The notes under the pieces: generated by a model
Told to the model about the DNA's origin: nothing
The model's database searches: none
Seen by the model: the letters and a program-made list of their open reading frames with translations, nothing else
Position numbers and translations under genes: made by a program
NCBI GenBank assembly: GCA_038030265.1
Contig: CM075943.1
Location: 41,726,001 to 41,790,000, forward strand
Source: Corythucha ciliata
Lineage: Eukaryota; Arthropoda; Insecta; Hemiptera; Tingidae
Reading direction: 5' to 3'
DNA: 64,000 nucleotides
Shown: positions 13,437 through 25,119 of the stretch, piece after piece
Position numbering within the stretch: position 1 is the first letter of the stretch
Layout: every line of letters begins with the position of its first letter

Positions 13437-13967
13437 CTACAAATTATTCTCAGACAAGATATGACCAAGTTTCGAATTAACATCCAGCTTCCGTATTTGC
13501 GCAGGGGACTTTATAATAATAAAATTTGCATTATTTTCATCCTTTTTAACAAAAATAGTACCATTCTTAACCCAAACAAAGCGATAATCATAAGCCCGTG
13601 CGAAATTTCTCGCTTGCCAGTACAAAAGGTTCATATCCTTACACAGCCTATCATTTACAAAATTTAAATCGTTCGACGAAGAATTCGGAAGTACAGAATT
13701 AACTAGGATCTTTTTATTCTTTTTAGTGGCCAGGAAGTTTTTCTTAATATCAACAGAGGAGAACTGTGCAATAAGCTTACACGAAGAATTCGACTGACCT
13801 TTGTCCCGCAAACTATAGAAATAACAATTTTTAATATTTTCACCAATACAATCCATGCCTAGCTCCTTCGCAATGTTATTAACCACATTTGCGGCCTCAA
13901 CCTTAACCTTTTCCTTGAATCCCGAAATAATTACATCAGATTCGAATGCTTTTTGCTCAACCGTCAT
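13437..13967 (-). pseudogene. LINE ORF1 relic, C-terminal part
   Basis: A 176-codon frame with the features of the nucleic-acid-binding ORF1 protein of jockey/CR1-group LINEs. It has an RRM-like region and then NLLYWQARNFARAYDYRFVW followed by VKNG.IFVKKD, a signature common near the C-terminus of such proteins. It lies directly upstream of the ORF2 relic in transcription order, with about 60 bases between. The reading is cut on its N-terminal side by MITEs at 13976-14414. ORF1 proteins bind the element's RNA; this copy cannot make a full one. Confidence 0.75.
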
Positions 13968-13975
13968 GACTCTAA

Positions 13976-14112
13976 TGTCGGTATTTATGAACGTTCCTTG
14001 ACATTAAGGAACCCTTGAAATTCATTAAAACAGATGTTTTTATTGTTATCAAACTGTTCTCAATGGTTCCTTGACTCGAGGAAGCTTCAAGTAACGTTCA
14101 TAAATACGGGCC
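13976..14112. mobile_element. 137-bp MITE (copy 1) inside LINE ORF1
   Basis: Terminal inverted repeats GTATTTATGAACGTT / AACGTTCATAAATAC, flanked by TAA on both sides (13973-13975 and 14113-14115), a Harbinger-like 3-bp duplication. A second copy in opposite orientation lies at 23503-23640, also flanked by TTA. The two copies agree at nearly every position. Non-autonomous. Confidence 0.8.
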
Positions 14113-14115
14113 TAA

Positions 14116-14414
14116 GGCCCGTATGCCAAATCGTTCCTCGAATTTTCCTCCACCTCAAAACTCCCTCACAAACAGGAAAAATTATAAAATAACATGTGAT
14201 TCTACGGCCCATATGCTAAGTCGTTCCTCGGAATTTCCTCGACTCCAACCTTCCTCACAAACTGTAGAATCACATGTTATTTTATAATTTTTCCAGTTTG
14301 GGAGGGAGCTTTGAGGTTGAGGGAAATCCGAGGAACGACTTGGCATGCGGGCCTACAGTTTGCGAGGAAGGTTCGAGTCGAGGAAATTTCGAGGAACGAC
14401 TTAGCATACAGGCC
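14116..14414. mobile_element. MITE with doubled inverted repeats, abutting the 137-bp MITE
   Basis: Ends GGCCCGTATGCCAAATCG / TTAGCATACAGGCC, flanked by TAA at 14113-14115 (shared with the neighbouring MITE) and 14415-14417. Inside are two nested sets of arms, each with TCGTTCCTCG or CGAGGAACGA and AAATTATAAAATAACATGTG or its complement, as if one copy had inserted in another of the same family. A half copy lies at 36297-36402. Confidence 0.7.
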
Positions 14415-14880
14415 TAAATTTCATCTCCTCCATCTTCTCCACCAACGAGCTACTGATCGCTTTAAGTTCATTATTCTCCTTCGAAATGAGGTTTAATTTA
14501 CTATCAATGTTTTCTATTTTCTTATTGAAATCATCAACCTAATACCGGAGCAGAAGTTTAGGGATTTTTCAAAGTCCTTGATTTTATCATCCAGAGAGTT
14601 AATTTTTTTCGAAATCGCCGTTACGACCTCTCGAATTTTTTTTAGCTCACTTTTGAAATCAAAGCCCCCTTCTGCAGTTGCAGAGCTCGCACTTAGAAGT
14701 AGACCGAGTTACAATCTTACTGTCACAACCGGAGCACTTCCGCTTCAAATTTTTAGAATTTACTTTATAAGTATCATAGGTCTCGAAATCAGTACACTTC
14801 GCGAGAAAGTTATTGTTACACGCAGCACAAACCACAGACTTTTTCGGAGATAACTGATCATCACACCTGAAACAATTCAT
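14415..14880 (-). pseudogene. LINE ORF1 relic, N-terminal part (zinc finger and coiled coil)
   Basis: The 73-codon frame 14880-14659 starts with MNCFRCDDQL and has paired cysteines in the pattern CxxC...CxxC...C...CxxC, like the PHD-type finger opening many CR1/jockey ORF1 proteins. Further down (about 14540-14415) another frame reads as a heptad-like stretch rich in N, K, E, L and I (FNKKIENIDSKLNLISKENN), a coiled coil. Finger, coiled coil and RRM-like part (13437-13967) are in the expected order, but the MITE pair separates them and the frame shifts near 14540-14650. Confidence 0.65.
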
Positions 14881-15160
14881 ATTGCGCTACAGAGATGTAA
14901 CTCGCCTGAATTCCAACGCTCAAATCTATTTAAATTTGCGCTTTACGCTGTATTGAGTCACTCAAAAGTGCCAACAAAAGCGACTCACCCGTAATTCTCC
15001 ACCACACGTCCACCGCGATTGCGTCGTCCGCTTTTTCTTGGACACCAAGGCTGATGATCCCAGCGTCCACGGGAAAATTCTTTAGGCCTCGAAAAAACGG
15101 GTCAAGCGCCATGAATCTCGGGGAAACAATTCCATACAATTCCGAAAAAACGCTCATGTG
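14881..15160 (-). other. Probable 5' leader of the LINE relic
   Basis: Sequence immediately upstream of the ORF1 start on the minus strand, ending where minisatellite C begins. A 75-codon frame (15157-14930) shows no known motif. Assigned to the LINE by position only. Confidence 0.3.
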
Positions 15161-15164
15161 TGGC

Positions 15165-16690
15165 TAAAATTGAGAATCATTTTGTGAATTCACTTTTCAC
15201 GGTGCCTCTTTTTTTACGACTAAACTTTGGAAAAACTGCTAACGCACTGTTCACGGGGCTTGTTCACGGCTAAATTTGACAAAAAGCGGTAATTCAAGCG
15301 GCAAATTCACGGATAAAAGATGAAAAATGTGATGATTCACGGCTAGAACCCATTGAACGCTATAAAACGAGATTAAAATTGAGATAAAAGCGCTATACAA
15401 TAGTTCACGCCTAAAATTATAAAATAAACCCTTTGTGTCAAAAATCTATCGGATCTGACGGGAAATCCGCCAAATTGGCAGCGCTGCCCGTGGGAAAAGA
15501 CCCCAAGGTTCGAGGTTTTGTCCTTTTCGGAATCTCGGCCATTTTTGCCAAAAATGTGTATTTTATGGACAATTTTCTCAATGTTTTCCGATCTGAGCTA
15601 AACGCGATTGATGAGTCCGTCGACCATGCTGAAATGGAAAGTTCGGGTGGTTTCAGCCAGGACACCCTAAGGGACCGACAGGGTCTCTCAAAGTGAACAA
15701 AAATGAAAGTTTATGGCCGGTTTGCAGAGTTTTTCAATTCGCGTTCGTGACTATAATGAGTCTATCAGACCACGCAGAATTGAGAAATGCAGGTGGTTTC
15801 AGCCAAAACAGCCCCATGGAGCCGTCTGCTCGCCCCTTAAAGTGGCCGAAGTTGAGCGTTTCAGCGAGGTCCGCCGACCAGAGCGGTTAAAATCGCTAGA
15901 ATCACGGGGTCTGGATCAAAATCTGTTTCGATTTTCGGACTTCCCGTGGTAAGAGGCCCCTCAGAAACCATGAATTAGCGTTTCCACAAAATTATATCCG
16001 TTAGTGAGTGCTTTAACTCACTTCTGAGGAACCTGAGGATCAGCTTGTTTTCTGTATTCTGCGGCCTCCAGAACCCACGAAATGGAATTTCCCACGTAAA
16101 TCCTTTCTTCTTGATTTTAACAGTGAACGAGCACTTTTTCTCGTTCTTGCGTGTGAACGAACGCTTTTCCTCAATTTCAGCCGTGGCGAATTTAATTGTT
16201 CCAAGAACAGCAATTAACGTTTCTTCAATGTTCTAAGTGAAAGGGCCTCTATAAAACACGAATTAGCGTTTTTTCTCACTTTTTTCCCGGTTGCATCGAG
16301 AAACCACGAATCAGCGATTTTTCTCAAGTTTTAGTCGCCTCCAGTAGTCATGAATTAGTTTTTTCTCCATTTTAGCTGTGAACTATAGTATCCAGAAAAT
16401 AGGCGTTTTTTGTTTTTCAACAAAGTTACTTCCAGAAACTGCTAATGTAGGTGTTAAATCTCATGGATGTGAATTGGCGATTCATTTCACTAAAAGGCAT
16501 GATTAGCGCTTTTTCTCTATTTCAGCCTTGCACTTGGCTCAAAAACAGCAATTTAGCGTACTAAATAAATTTTAGCTGTAAAATGGCGAATTAGCGATTT
16601 TATCTCAATTATAGTTGTACCAAGAAACCGAGAATTGGCTCATTTTCCCAGTTTTAGCCCTGTATGAGCCCCATTTTTTAGTCATCCCCG
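15165..16690. repeat. Minisatellite family C, block 1 (orientation switches)
   Basis: Diverged units of about 30-36 bases. On the plus strand from about 16020 to 16680 they read GAATTAGCG then TTTCTCAATTTTAGCCGTGA. From 15180 to 15420 the same unit is on the minus strand. The part between (15430-15960) is a GC-richer, different sequence containing an internal duplication around GGTGGTTTCAGCCA (near 15648 and 15795). Confidence 0.75.
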
Positions 16691-16717
16691 GCTTTTCAGA
16701 CAGCCCGATACTCTATG

Positions 16718-17255
16718 GCCCCTTTTACACAGGTAAGTTTTTTGTTCAAAAATTGGAACAAACGGGCTTGTTCAAAAAACTTGTGTAAAACCCTCAGTAA
16801 GTTTTTAGTTCAGAAAATTCAAACTAGTTGGAAATTTTTGATCAAAGTGCGCTGCTGTGTTTTTGAACTAAACATCCACATCATCACTAGAGAAAACGGG
16901 AGGGGTTAATACTGAACTCATCTCTCACTCATGAGTTATGATTGATACATCGTTTGGTTTGTTGTCATTGTGTGCGAGTAACATTGCGAATTACACTTTA
17001 CCTATTCATGATTTCATGTCCGAGAAAACCCAAAACAAAAAGACAAAACTAAACTAAACAATAGGTTAAACATCAGCTGTGTTAGAATCGTCAGGTCATA
17101 GCTCTCTTTGATCAAAATGAAGTACAAGGCGTGTAAAACCCCCAAGTTGGCTTCGTTAAAATTTTTGAACATAATTTTGACCTTAACGTTTCTAATTCGC
17201 GCCGCTAGACTTTGTGCCTTTTTTTTATTTAAAAACTTACTCGTGTAAAAGGGGC
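16718..17255. mobile_element. MITE with GCCCCTTTTACAC terminal repeats
   Basis: Left end GCCCCTTTTACACAGGTAAG pairs with the right end CTTACTCGTGTAAAAGGGGC, and inner TTTTTA/TAAAAA extends the match. The element sits in the end of minisatellite C. No clear target duplication (ATG left, TTA right). Non-coding; the 64-codon frame inside is accidental. Confidence 0.65.
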
Positions 17256-17896
17256 TTATTGTTTCTGAAAAACAACACGTATCGGTATGAGAAAAAAATT
17301 AAGAGTGTTTTAAAATGGGGTTCTGTGAGTCATGCCTGGTATTGAAGTTTCGCTTGTTCGATAACTTTGCTTGATACTATAGATACTATATTGATACTAT
17401 ACAATACTTGATACTATACTATGGTTGTCCACACATTTTGATGGGTGAAAGTAGAAACAGGAGTTAATTATCGGAACATGTTACCCCTGCGCTATTCTTA
17501 AGAAAATATGCATATTTATTTGTTGTTTTTTTCCAAGCGAGAAGAACCTTAAGCCCCGTCTACATAAGACGCAAGGACGCCGTCGCAGGACGCAGCGCAG
17601 AACGCAGGAAGCAAGTCCACTTTTCACTGTCTACATAAAACGCAAGGCTCGTTGCGTTGAGCCAATCATATGTCACGTTATAAAATAAAAAGTGAAAGAG
17701 AAGTTCTAATCACTTTATCTTGATATTGTTAGGTTATCGTACTCCTCTAATTCCAGTCAGCAATCTATTTTCACACTTTCAAGTCAATTTAATCATTTTA
17801 TGGATAAGATAGCTAAAAAGTTAGGACGTTGCCACGTTATTCACCATCTGTGTTTCGGCGATGGTCTTCAAAATTCGGCTGAGGGAAAAATAATAT

Positions 17897-18115
17897 AGAA
17901 GAAGGGTTCGTCAGTGGTGGCTTCGTGCATTAACGAAAGAATAATGTTCGGCTTCTATGAAACATTATTTGAAACATTGATAATCGCGGATCACGAGGAG
18001 TTTTTTGAGTTACGGGGATGTGACCTTCGAAATTCGAGGATCTTCTTGAAAGGGTGACTCCACATCTCGAGAAGAAAAGCAACCGAACTCCTTCACCAGT
18101 TGCTTTATACTATCG
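17897..18115 (+). pseudogene. Harbinger transposase remnant (N-terminal part)
   Basis: Read across frames, the segment gives RRRVRQWWLRAL, FGFYETLFETLIIADHEEFF and KFEDLLERVTPHLEKKS. This is the conserved start of Harbinger transposases: an R-rich WW motif, 'tL..eL...D...F', then 'F..LL..v.p.l.k'. At least two frame changes and a stop interrupt it. The catalytic DDE part is not recognisable downstream, though a minus-strand frame at 18435-18635 with VGDSGW is faintly reminiscent of it. The protein would have cut and pasted the element in the nucleus. Confidence 0.65.
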
Positions 18116-18737
18116 GTGTGAACGCTTTCGTAAGTTCACCCTGGTAGCGTATATTGCATATTCATTTACTTGTACTTATAACGATTCGTTTATAGTTATT
18201 TGGACGATTCGGATGCAGTCCGTGGTCATGGATGTTTCGAGTCGGGTGCTCAACTGCAACTGCTTATAAAATTACATCCCGGAAGTTTGCAAGGCAATAT
18301 GGCTTGATTTACTACCAAATATTTTGCCAGTCAAGACAGGGAATCTTTAAAATTTTCTGATATTCGGGTAACATTACCTAGATACCCCAGTATTTAACGT
18401 AAAAACAAATAGATCCATAAATATAAGGTGCTTACTACCAGGAACTGCATGTTTTCGTAATTGGTATTCGAATAGTACTATAGTACACACCAAGTTGTGG
18501 GGGTGCTACGATCTTGTAGACAATAGGACCTTCCCAACCACTATCCCCTACTATTAGCCGTGTACTGAACAGTACAAAATCATCCAAATGCCGACATACA
18601 CCCTGTATTTTGAGTGAATTAAATACGTTCTTCAAACTTGTAGGTACATTTATTTGAGAATCACTAATTAATGAAAAAAACTAATGTTTCTTACAAGACT
18701 AGTATGACATAATAAAAAAAAGGGTTTTAATTTATGT

Positions 18738-19036
18738 TTATGGTGACATCATCACTGCTAGTTCTTCAAGCACCAATGACTCTAATTTTTCTATCTTCAG
18801 GCACTCTCCCCAATGCATAATTGAATGATTCGAAGGCAGAGACCCAACGTGTCGTCCCTTCGTCTTCCAAATATTTTCTTGGCCTCTTCTGCGGTCTGTC
18901 ACTTTGTGGTGATAATACCGACTTTCTTTGTCCTTCGTGATTTTGTGTTGCGATGCCCTCTTTGAGTACAGCCCAGGATTTGTTTTTACCAGGACAATAA
19001 GATCCCTCACTTCATCAGTAGACCACTTTTTCATTT
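18738..19036 (-). pseudogene. MADF/Myb-like accessory protein remnant of the Harbinger element
   Basis: The frame begins MKKWSTDEVRDLIVLVKTNP, matching the start of a MADF or SANT-type DNA-binding domain (W...E...LI.LV...P.LY). After about 35 residues it shifts; another frame continues with PRKYLEDEGTTRWVSAFESF. PIF/Harbinger elements encode a second protein of this kind that helps the transposase bind and enter the nucleus. Its minus-strand placement opposite the transposase fits that arrangement. Confidence 0.55.
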
Positions 19037-19710
19037 TGAAATAATACACTTTTTGATAAATACACTTTTTAAAACAAAATCTAGAAGGAAATGGCGAGCT
19101 GAGTTATTTGATTTTGATAGCAGTTGCCGGGTAGAAAGAACCTCCAAACTCATGGAAGAAAAAAAATATTGGAGATGCCCAAAAATATCTTGAAGTGAGC
19201 CGGAAATATCTTCTAGTAGGCGGGGCCTATTTCACCACAGTTGAATTCTATTGGTTCAAACTTGACGACGGCTACTCAACATCAAATGCTATTGGCCGAA
19301 CGCAAGAAGTTGACGCGAGAAGTTGACATTGGTTCAACTCTGCGTTGCGTCCTGCGTTCTGTGCAGCGTCCCACAACGCTAACTTAAACGTTCTATATAG
19401 ACGACAATGAGCATTTTTAGATAAAATAATTAACAACTCTAAACTGAAGAAGAAAACAGGGACCCATGGGCGAGTGGAGTTCTATGTGTTTAAAAATATG
19501 ATTAAACATTTGTTTTTGATAATTTCGGGATTTTGAAAATTTTAACAATCAATGTAGCAGTGGAAAGAACCTCAAACCTAGACCCTGCCTTCTAAACTTA
19601 AATGCGATTGGCTGAACGCAACCGCGGACGCGAGAGTTGGCTGAAATTCGCGTTGCTTCCTGCGTTCTGCGTTGCGTCCTGCGGCGGCGTCTTATGTAGA
19701 CGGGGCTTTA

Positions 19711-22290
19711 CACTTTTCCCGATTGCTCTCCAAGGAAATAAATAATGCACCGCATTTTTTCAAACACTCCAACAACGAAGCCAAAATGTAAAAAACTCTT
19801 TCGTCTTTTTCCAAGTTTCCCAGTTACCCTCCCCCCCCCCAACTACAGTATACCCGTAAGGTAAGTTAAAAGTTTTTGAAGTATACCTCTTTCCTGTGAG
19901 CTTGCATTTTCTTATAGAAAAACGTGCTCGGAAACAAAGATTTTTGAACAAGTTCAAGGCTATACCTGTGAGACGACTGGGGGAATGGAAGCTGCAAGGA
20001 TCACTCAAGTCTCAGCACATTTTCCTTGAACTCAACAGAATATATCAAAATTGAGAATTTGCTTGAAGAAATGGAATTTCGTTTCCGTTAAGCATAAAAC
20101 ATCCAAAGAAATACCAATACGAAATAGTAGATTACATTACAAGATTAGTAAGTGGTGCATTACCTGCGAGTTTTTTGTTTGGCGGACGTGGCTTGCCGAG
20201 GCCGCTAATTAAAAACGAGCGGGTAATACCACTTAATAGGCGAGTGATGTACGTTACTTTTCGCGAAACCATCGTCGAAGATGGTGAAGATGAGTCATGA
20301 TAACAGATGGTGCGTAGTAATGGCGACCGGCTTCACGAAAAATGCGTTTCAATCCCTCAACTTGTTCCTACCTCCATGGTTTTATTACTTATCTTTAAAA
20401 CATTTTTCCTCGCGGAATGTCTTGGGGGTTTGGTCACCGGCTGGTTGGTAAAAGTATAAAAGTATCCCTCTGAGAACAGTGCAATCGTGGATCCCTCTGG
20501 ATTAAACCCATTTTCCCTGTTCTTTAAAGCGCGCAAACAGACGCTATTATGGCGTACACTGCAGAGTCGTGATTCCTACTTAACTAAACTTTGCTAATGG
20601 AAATTGTGAACTTTCTCATAGACAACACAATATACTTAAGAGATTTATCGCCCTGTAAGGTCTACCTCAATCCTGTATCGACTTTCATCCCTTTCGCGTT
20701 TGTCAACCTCATCATACCACCCACGATATTTATTACTGCGTTCAACAGATAAGACGCGTTATTACGTTCTCAACTCTGACGCACTTGTAAGATTATTATA
20801 AATAATAATACTATCGTGTTACGTACGGCAATCTTTCTCATGTTCTCAGTACAGAGTCAGAAAATCAAATCCTATCAATTATCAAATCTTTACAATTATC
20901 CATAGTTTCATTGCATCGCAAAACAAAACGACAAACGACACAATAGTCTCCCAATTGTTTTCCTTTACTAGCACACTAAAATTAAATCATAACACTTCTT
21001 TTGCCAGCGTCAGTGCAAATATTCCACGAAATCCTTCAGGCTCTTCACCCCACGCGATATAAAGGCTCAATGAGGAAAGTTTCCTAATCTGCGACTTATA
21101 AGTGTAAAAAAAAGAGGCAATTCACGGTGTTTTGATGGAATGCTCCGGCGCCCATGGGCGCAGATATGGCTCTCAGCAGCAGGGAGAGGGGTGGGCAGCT
21201 TTTGTTTGCCCATTCCGGGAACAAAATAGTTCAATTTGAGGGCCAAAAAATAATCCCCGGAGGTTACAGGTGGATTACTCCACAACTGCTTGCCGGTCTC
21301 CTATATTGTATAATTCAGTATAGCCTTTTAAAACTATTAGGGCTGTCAATTAAGCTAAGCATTTGCTTAAGCGACTTCAAATCGGTCGTCTTTATTAGTG
21401 AATCATCTGTTATGAGTCGAAATAAGCAAATCTACTCAGCCTGAGTGACGACTATCAATAAGGGCCATGATGTTGGCATTTTATGACTCAGGTGTGCCAT
21501 ATTTGACCTCCGATCCTAAATAGTGTCCTAGGGTTTTTTTTTATCCTTCCTGGTCACCAAAACCGGTAAATTTGCGGCTTTTGCCCCTCGGAAACATGCG
21601 ATTACGTAGCTCTTAAGCTCTGACACTTTTCGAAGGCACGCCTGTGAGCCATGTCTCACTGCTTTGATCCTCTCGCTTCGAGTGAGCGCTGACCGGCCAC
21701 ATCTAATAGCGACAATGTGTGAACTGCGTGGTTCGAGTCATGAAACGCGTACCTCCGAGCCTCGTCAGTCTCGCTTTGATGTTTACCGGTCGCGTCGTGG
21801 CCGACAAGACTGGGGGCTATCGCACCGTGGCAGCGTTGCCAGATCTACAGATTTAACTTTACATCTAAAACATTTTTTTGAATTTTCTTTCAGGTCTACA
21901 GTTCCTTCGTAAGCTTGTACAGTTTTTTTCCATCAATAAGTAAAAAATGTCCAATAACTCGTTACTTTACGACCTTTGTTTGAAAAACTGACACTCTGCG
22001 ATGGAGTGGTGGAAAATGTATCTCCTCACTTACACGCCCCACGTGAAAGTCCTAGTTGCTCCTTCTCGCGGGGTGTGTAATTGTGCGTAGCCGAATACAG
22101 TTCAGTCGGTAAGGGCGTCACTAAGGAGGGGGGCAAAGGTAAAGGCAGCTGTTCACCCTTCTTCAACTCGTCTCATTTGTTCGAAACCAGTGACAATCGG
22201 AAATCGCCAATTTGCCCCTTCAAACTGTCTGATGACAAGAATTATATTACAGCTGAACATTTTGTCATTTACATAAATTCTTAATTTTAG
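19711..22290. other. Long stretch without recognisable gene
   Basis: No gene recognised. A C10 run lies near 19830. A GC-richer patch at 21610-21910 containing GCAGCGTTGCCAGATC and an 82-codon frame might be part of a dispersed repeat, but I cannot name it. Confidence 0.45.
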
Positions 22291-22294
22291 CCGC

Positions 22295-22870
22295 TTTACT
22301 TAAGCAAATTTTGTCAGATTGATCCGTGAACTGACGTTTCTCTCAGTTTATGCTGCGAATAATTGCTTTATATCAATTTTAGCCGGGAATTGTTAGCTGG
22401 AAATGAGCGCTTTATCGCAATTTTATGGCCGGGAACTATATGTTTTTATCGGTAAGCAGTCGGCTTAAGTGACGACTATGAATACGGGGGTGTTTTCTCA
22501 GTTTTAGCTGCGATTTAGCGGGCATCCTCAAATAAAGTCCCGAATTAACGCTGTTTCTCAATTTAGCTGCGAATCATTTCTTGCACGAATTTTCCCGTTT
22601 CGCTTCATTTTAGCAGCGTATTATTGGATATTGTCAGCGTTTTTCATCATTTTTGCCTGGAATGAGAGGGTTTTTTCAACTTTTGCTGGTAGTTCTAACA
22701 CGTTTTATCCTCTTCATTCATGATTGAGTGCAATATCTAACTGGGAATTAGCGGTTTTCTTAATTATGGCCATGAATTAACGTTTTTCTCAATTTTCAAC
22801 CGCGAATTAGCGACATTTCTCCTCTTAAATTCGACTGTCATGTGTGTGAACACATCCTTCTTTCGACCAG
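22295..22870 (+). repeat. Minisatellite family C, block 2
   Basis: About 15 diverged units with GAATTAGCG, TTTCTCAATTTTAGC and GCGAATTA, in plus orientation as at 16020-16680. Confidence 0.7.
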
Positions 22871-22929
22871 GGATTCATTTTATTCCGGAGCTTTTGTTTC
22901 GGATAAGAAAAGGGGCATTTATTCAACCA

Positions 22930-23460
22930 TTTTGACGTTCTCTCCGTTGGACCGCCTTCCTTTAAAAACATAATTTCGCTCGTTCAAACCGAATTTCACG
23001 GTGTTCTTTGCTAATTAAAGAGCGATTTCGCTGGACGCGAAGGGCAATTTCGTGGGTTTTACTGCCTCAGAAACCGAATATCACCAATTCAAAAAGTGAT
23101 TTCACGGGTCTGACTCACTTCGTGCGATTGACCCATTCAGAAAGTGATTTCGAGAAGTGAGGGGCTGATGGGTTATTTTCAAGAACAATAAATTATTTCT
23201 CGTGGCTCTCCGAGTCTCTTGACGAGTCTTTAGAAGGCTTTTCAAGGCTCTTTCAGGCATTCATAAGCTTCCGTAGGCTTTTACTGGCTATCCCAAAAGG
23301 CTCTCCTAGCCTTTCGAAGGCGTTCATAGCTTTTCAAAGTCTTTCATATAGGTTATTGAAGGCTTTCTTAGGCTCCTAAAAGCATTCAAAAGCTTCCGAA
23401 GGCTTTCAGTGGCTACAGCTGGCCCCAACAGATCCTGAAGCCTGACGAATACCCAGGAAA
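22930..23460. repeat. Two short degenerate repeat blocks
   Basis: 22980-23160 has several units with a GATTTCACGGG-like core. 23205-23430 is a run of about a dozen variants of AGGCTTTC / AGGCTTCC at 15-25 base spacing. Neither is coding. Confidence 0.5.
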
Positions 23461-23502
23461 ATTCTACGTCTTAATTCGTGAGATGGACATTTTCGGGTTT
23501 TA

Positions 23503-23640
23503 GGCCCGTATTTATGAACGTTACTTGAAGCTTCCTCGAGTCAAGGAACCATTGAGAACAGTTTTGATCACAATAAAAACATCTGTTCTAATGAATTTCA
23601 AGGGTCCCTTAATGTCAAGGAACGTTCATAAATACGGACA
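23503..23640. mobile_element. 138-bp MITE (copy 2)
   Basis: Same family as 13976-14112, in opposite orientation. Ends GTATTTATGAACGTT / AACGTTCATAAATAC, flanked by TTA at 23500-23502 and 23641-23643. Having two copies with matching flanks fixes both element boundaries. Confidence 0.8.
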
Positions 23641-23644
23641 TTAG

Positions 23645-23990
23645 TATCAGTACAATTTGCCAGTTTAGGGTTTTAATTCAAGCGAAATGACCAGTTTATG
23701 TGCTAATTTCGTCGGCGGAAACCAGAATAGCTGGTACCAAAACCCAGACGAATAGCAACGAAATTGGAAGTTCCCTGGCTCAGTATCAGCGCAATTGCAA
23801 GTTTTGCGTCTTAATTGCGGACGGAAAAATGGTATAGTTTCTGCAGGGGAAAGTCTGTTTCTCCGGCAAACATTAATGGTTTCCGAGTTTTTAAATGGGA
23901 AATTGTTCGGTTTTAATGCTAATTGGCCAGTTTGTAAGGGTAAATCCGGTATATCGACGGTTTCCGAGAATAGCTAGGTATATATGTATA
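23645..23990 (+). repeat. Minisatellite family E block
   Basis: Long, diverged units (about 50-60 bases) with TTGCCAGTTT, GGAAACC, GAAATTGGAAGTTCC and CTCAGTATCAGCGCAATT. A related block lies at 61545-61690. Confidence 0.45.
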
Positions 23991-24059
23991 TAGTTTTGAG
24001 GGCCGTCATGAACAAGACGGCTTATAGAAGTATGGGCAGCAGCCTAAACCACCTCTAGC

Positions 24060-25110
24060 CTTCCTGACTACGTTCATGCTTCGAGGTGAAAATGGAGGAA
24101 AAGCTCTTATTCCCTGTTAAAATGGAAACTCTACTTTCACTGTTGAAATTGAGAAAAGGATACACTCCGTGCTGTTCGTTTGGGTCATGTTCGTGGCTGA
24201 AATTTACATAATACGCTCGTTCACGAGTGAATTTGAGGAAAGTCATTTATCCGCACGGCTGAAATTGAGAAAAAGCTGTCAGTTCACAGTCTCTCCAGGT
24301 CTTCCAGGTCAAAAATCATAAGAAATGCTAAGTTTCTGTTCTTGGGGGTAAGTCCACGGCCATAATTTAAGAAAATGCGCTAATTCACAGCACAAATTGA
24401 TGAGAAAAAAAGGTTCTCCTGAGCAAGTAAACCTAAGGCTAAACCTAAGGGCAAGCGCCAATTCACATCTAAAAATTAGAAAACGATTCATTCACGGCTA
24501 TATAAACATTTAGAAAAAGCCTCCGTTCACGAGTGTATAATTGAGAATGTGTGCTAATTCCCGGCTGAAATCGAGAAAACGTACCTTCTCGTGGTTTCGC
24601 GAGTTTTGGGATGTAACGTCCAGGCCCAAATTAAGAAATGGCACTAACTCACTGTTTATTAATACTTATCAGCAGAAATTTGGAAAACGTGCGCTCGTTC
24701 ACAGTAGAATTACGATAAAACATTCACGTGCAGCTAATATTGAAGGAGATCTCCTGTTCACGACTAAATTGAGAAGTTTGAAAACCCGCTCTTTAGCGAT
24801 TACATTAGGAGAATTCTCAGGTGACGGTGATTTCTGCGTATACATATATAGACGCCCATGAGGACCACCAGAAGATGGGGAATTTGCTTCGTTTTCTCTA
24901 TTTTAGCCTCGACGCTACTTACAGAGGCAACAAGACAGTATTTTTCTCAATTTCAGCTGTAAACAGTTTCCAAAATTGCAAATTTTCTCAATTTCAGCCC
25001 CTGAAGTTGCACCAAAATTGCTATTGCTATTTTAGCTTTGCACTAACGGCTGCTTTTAGTCAAATTTAGCCATGAATTATAGTTTTTCTCAATTTTAGCC
25101 GCTCTCCCTA
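24060..25110. repeat. Minisatellite family C, block 3 (inverted, then direct)
   Basis: From 24085 to 24800 the unit is on the minus strand (GTTCACGGCTAAAATTGAGAA and variants). From 24880 to 25110 it is on the plus strand. Frames inside (for example 24541-24861) are repeat translations. Confidence 0.7.
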
Positions 25111-25119
25111 CAAAGACCC

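Larger units (their letters stand above)
17552..19707. mobile_element. Decayed PIF/Harbinger DNA transposon
   Basis: Terminal inverted repeats AGCCCCGTCTACATAAGACG and its exact complement, flanked by TTA (17549-17551, 19708-19710), the duplication typical of PIF/Harbinger. Subterminal arms rich in GCGTTGCGTCCTGCG motifs occur at both ends and once more at 19325-19400. The body holds a plus-strand transposase remnant (17897-18115) and a minus-strand MADF/Myb-like remnant (18738-19036), the two proteins expected for this superfamily. 2156 bp, no longer autonomous. Confidence 0.8.

Noticed and set aside
18435..18635. Minus-strand frame with VGDSGWEGPIVYKIVAP as a possible DDE part of the Harbinger transposase
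   Set aside because: It is on the opposite strand from the recognised transposase N-terminus and the similarity is short.
21610..21912. GC-richer segment with arginine-rich 82-codon frame
   Set aside because: Composition suggests repeat DNA; no splice sites, no family match that I can defend.
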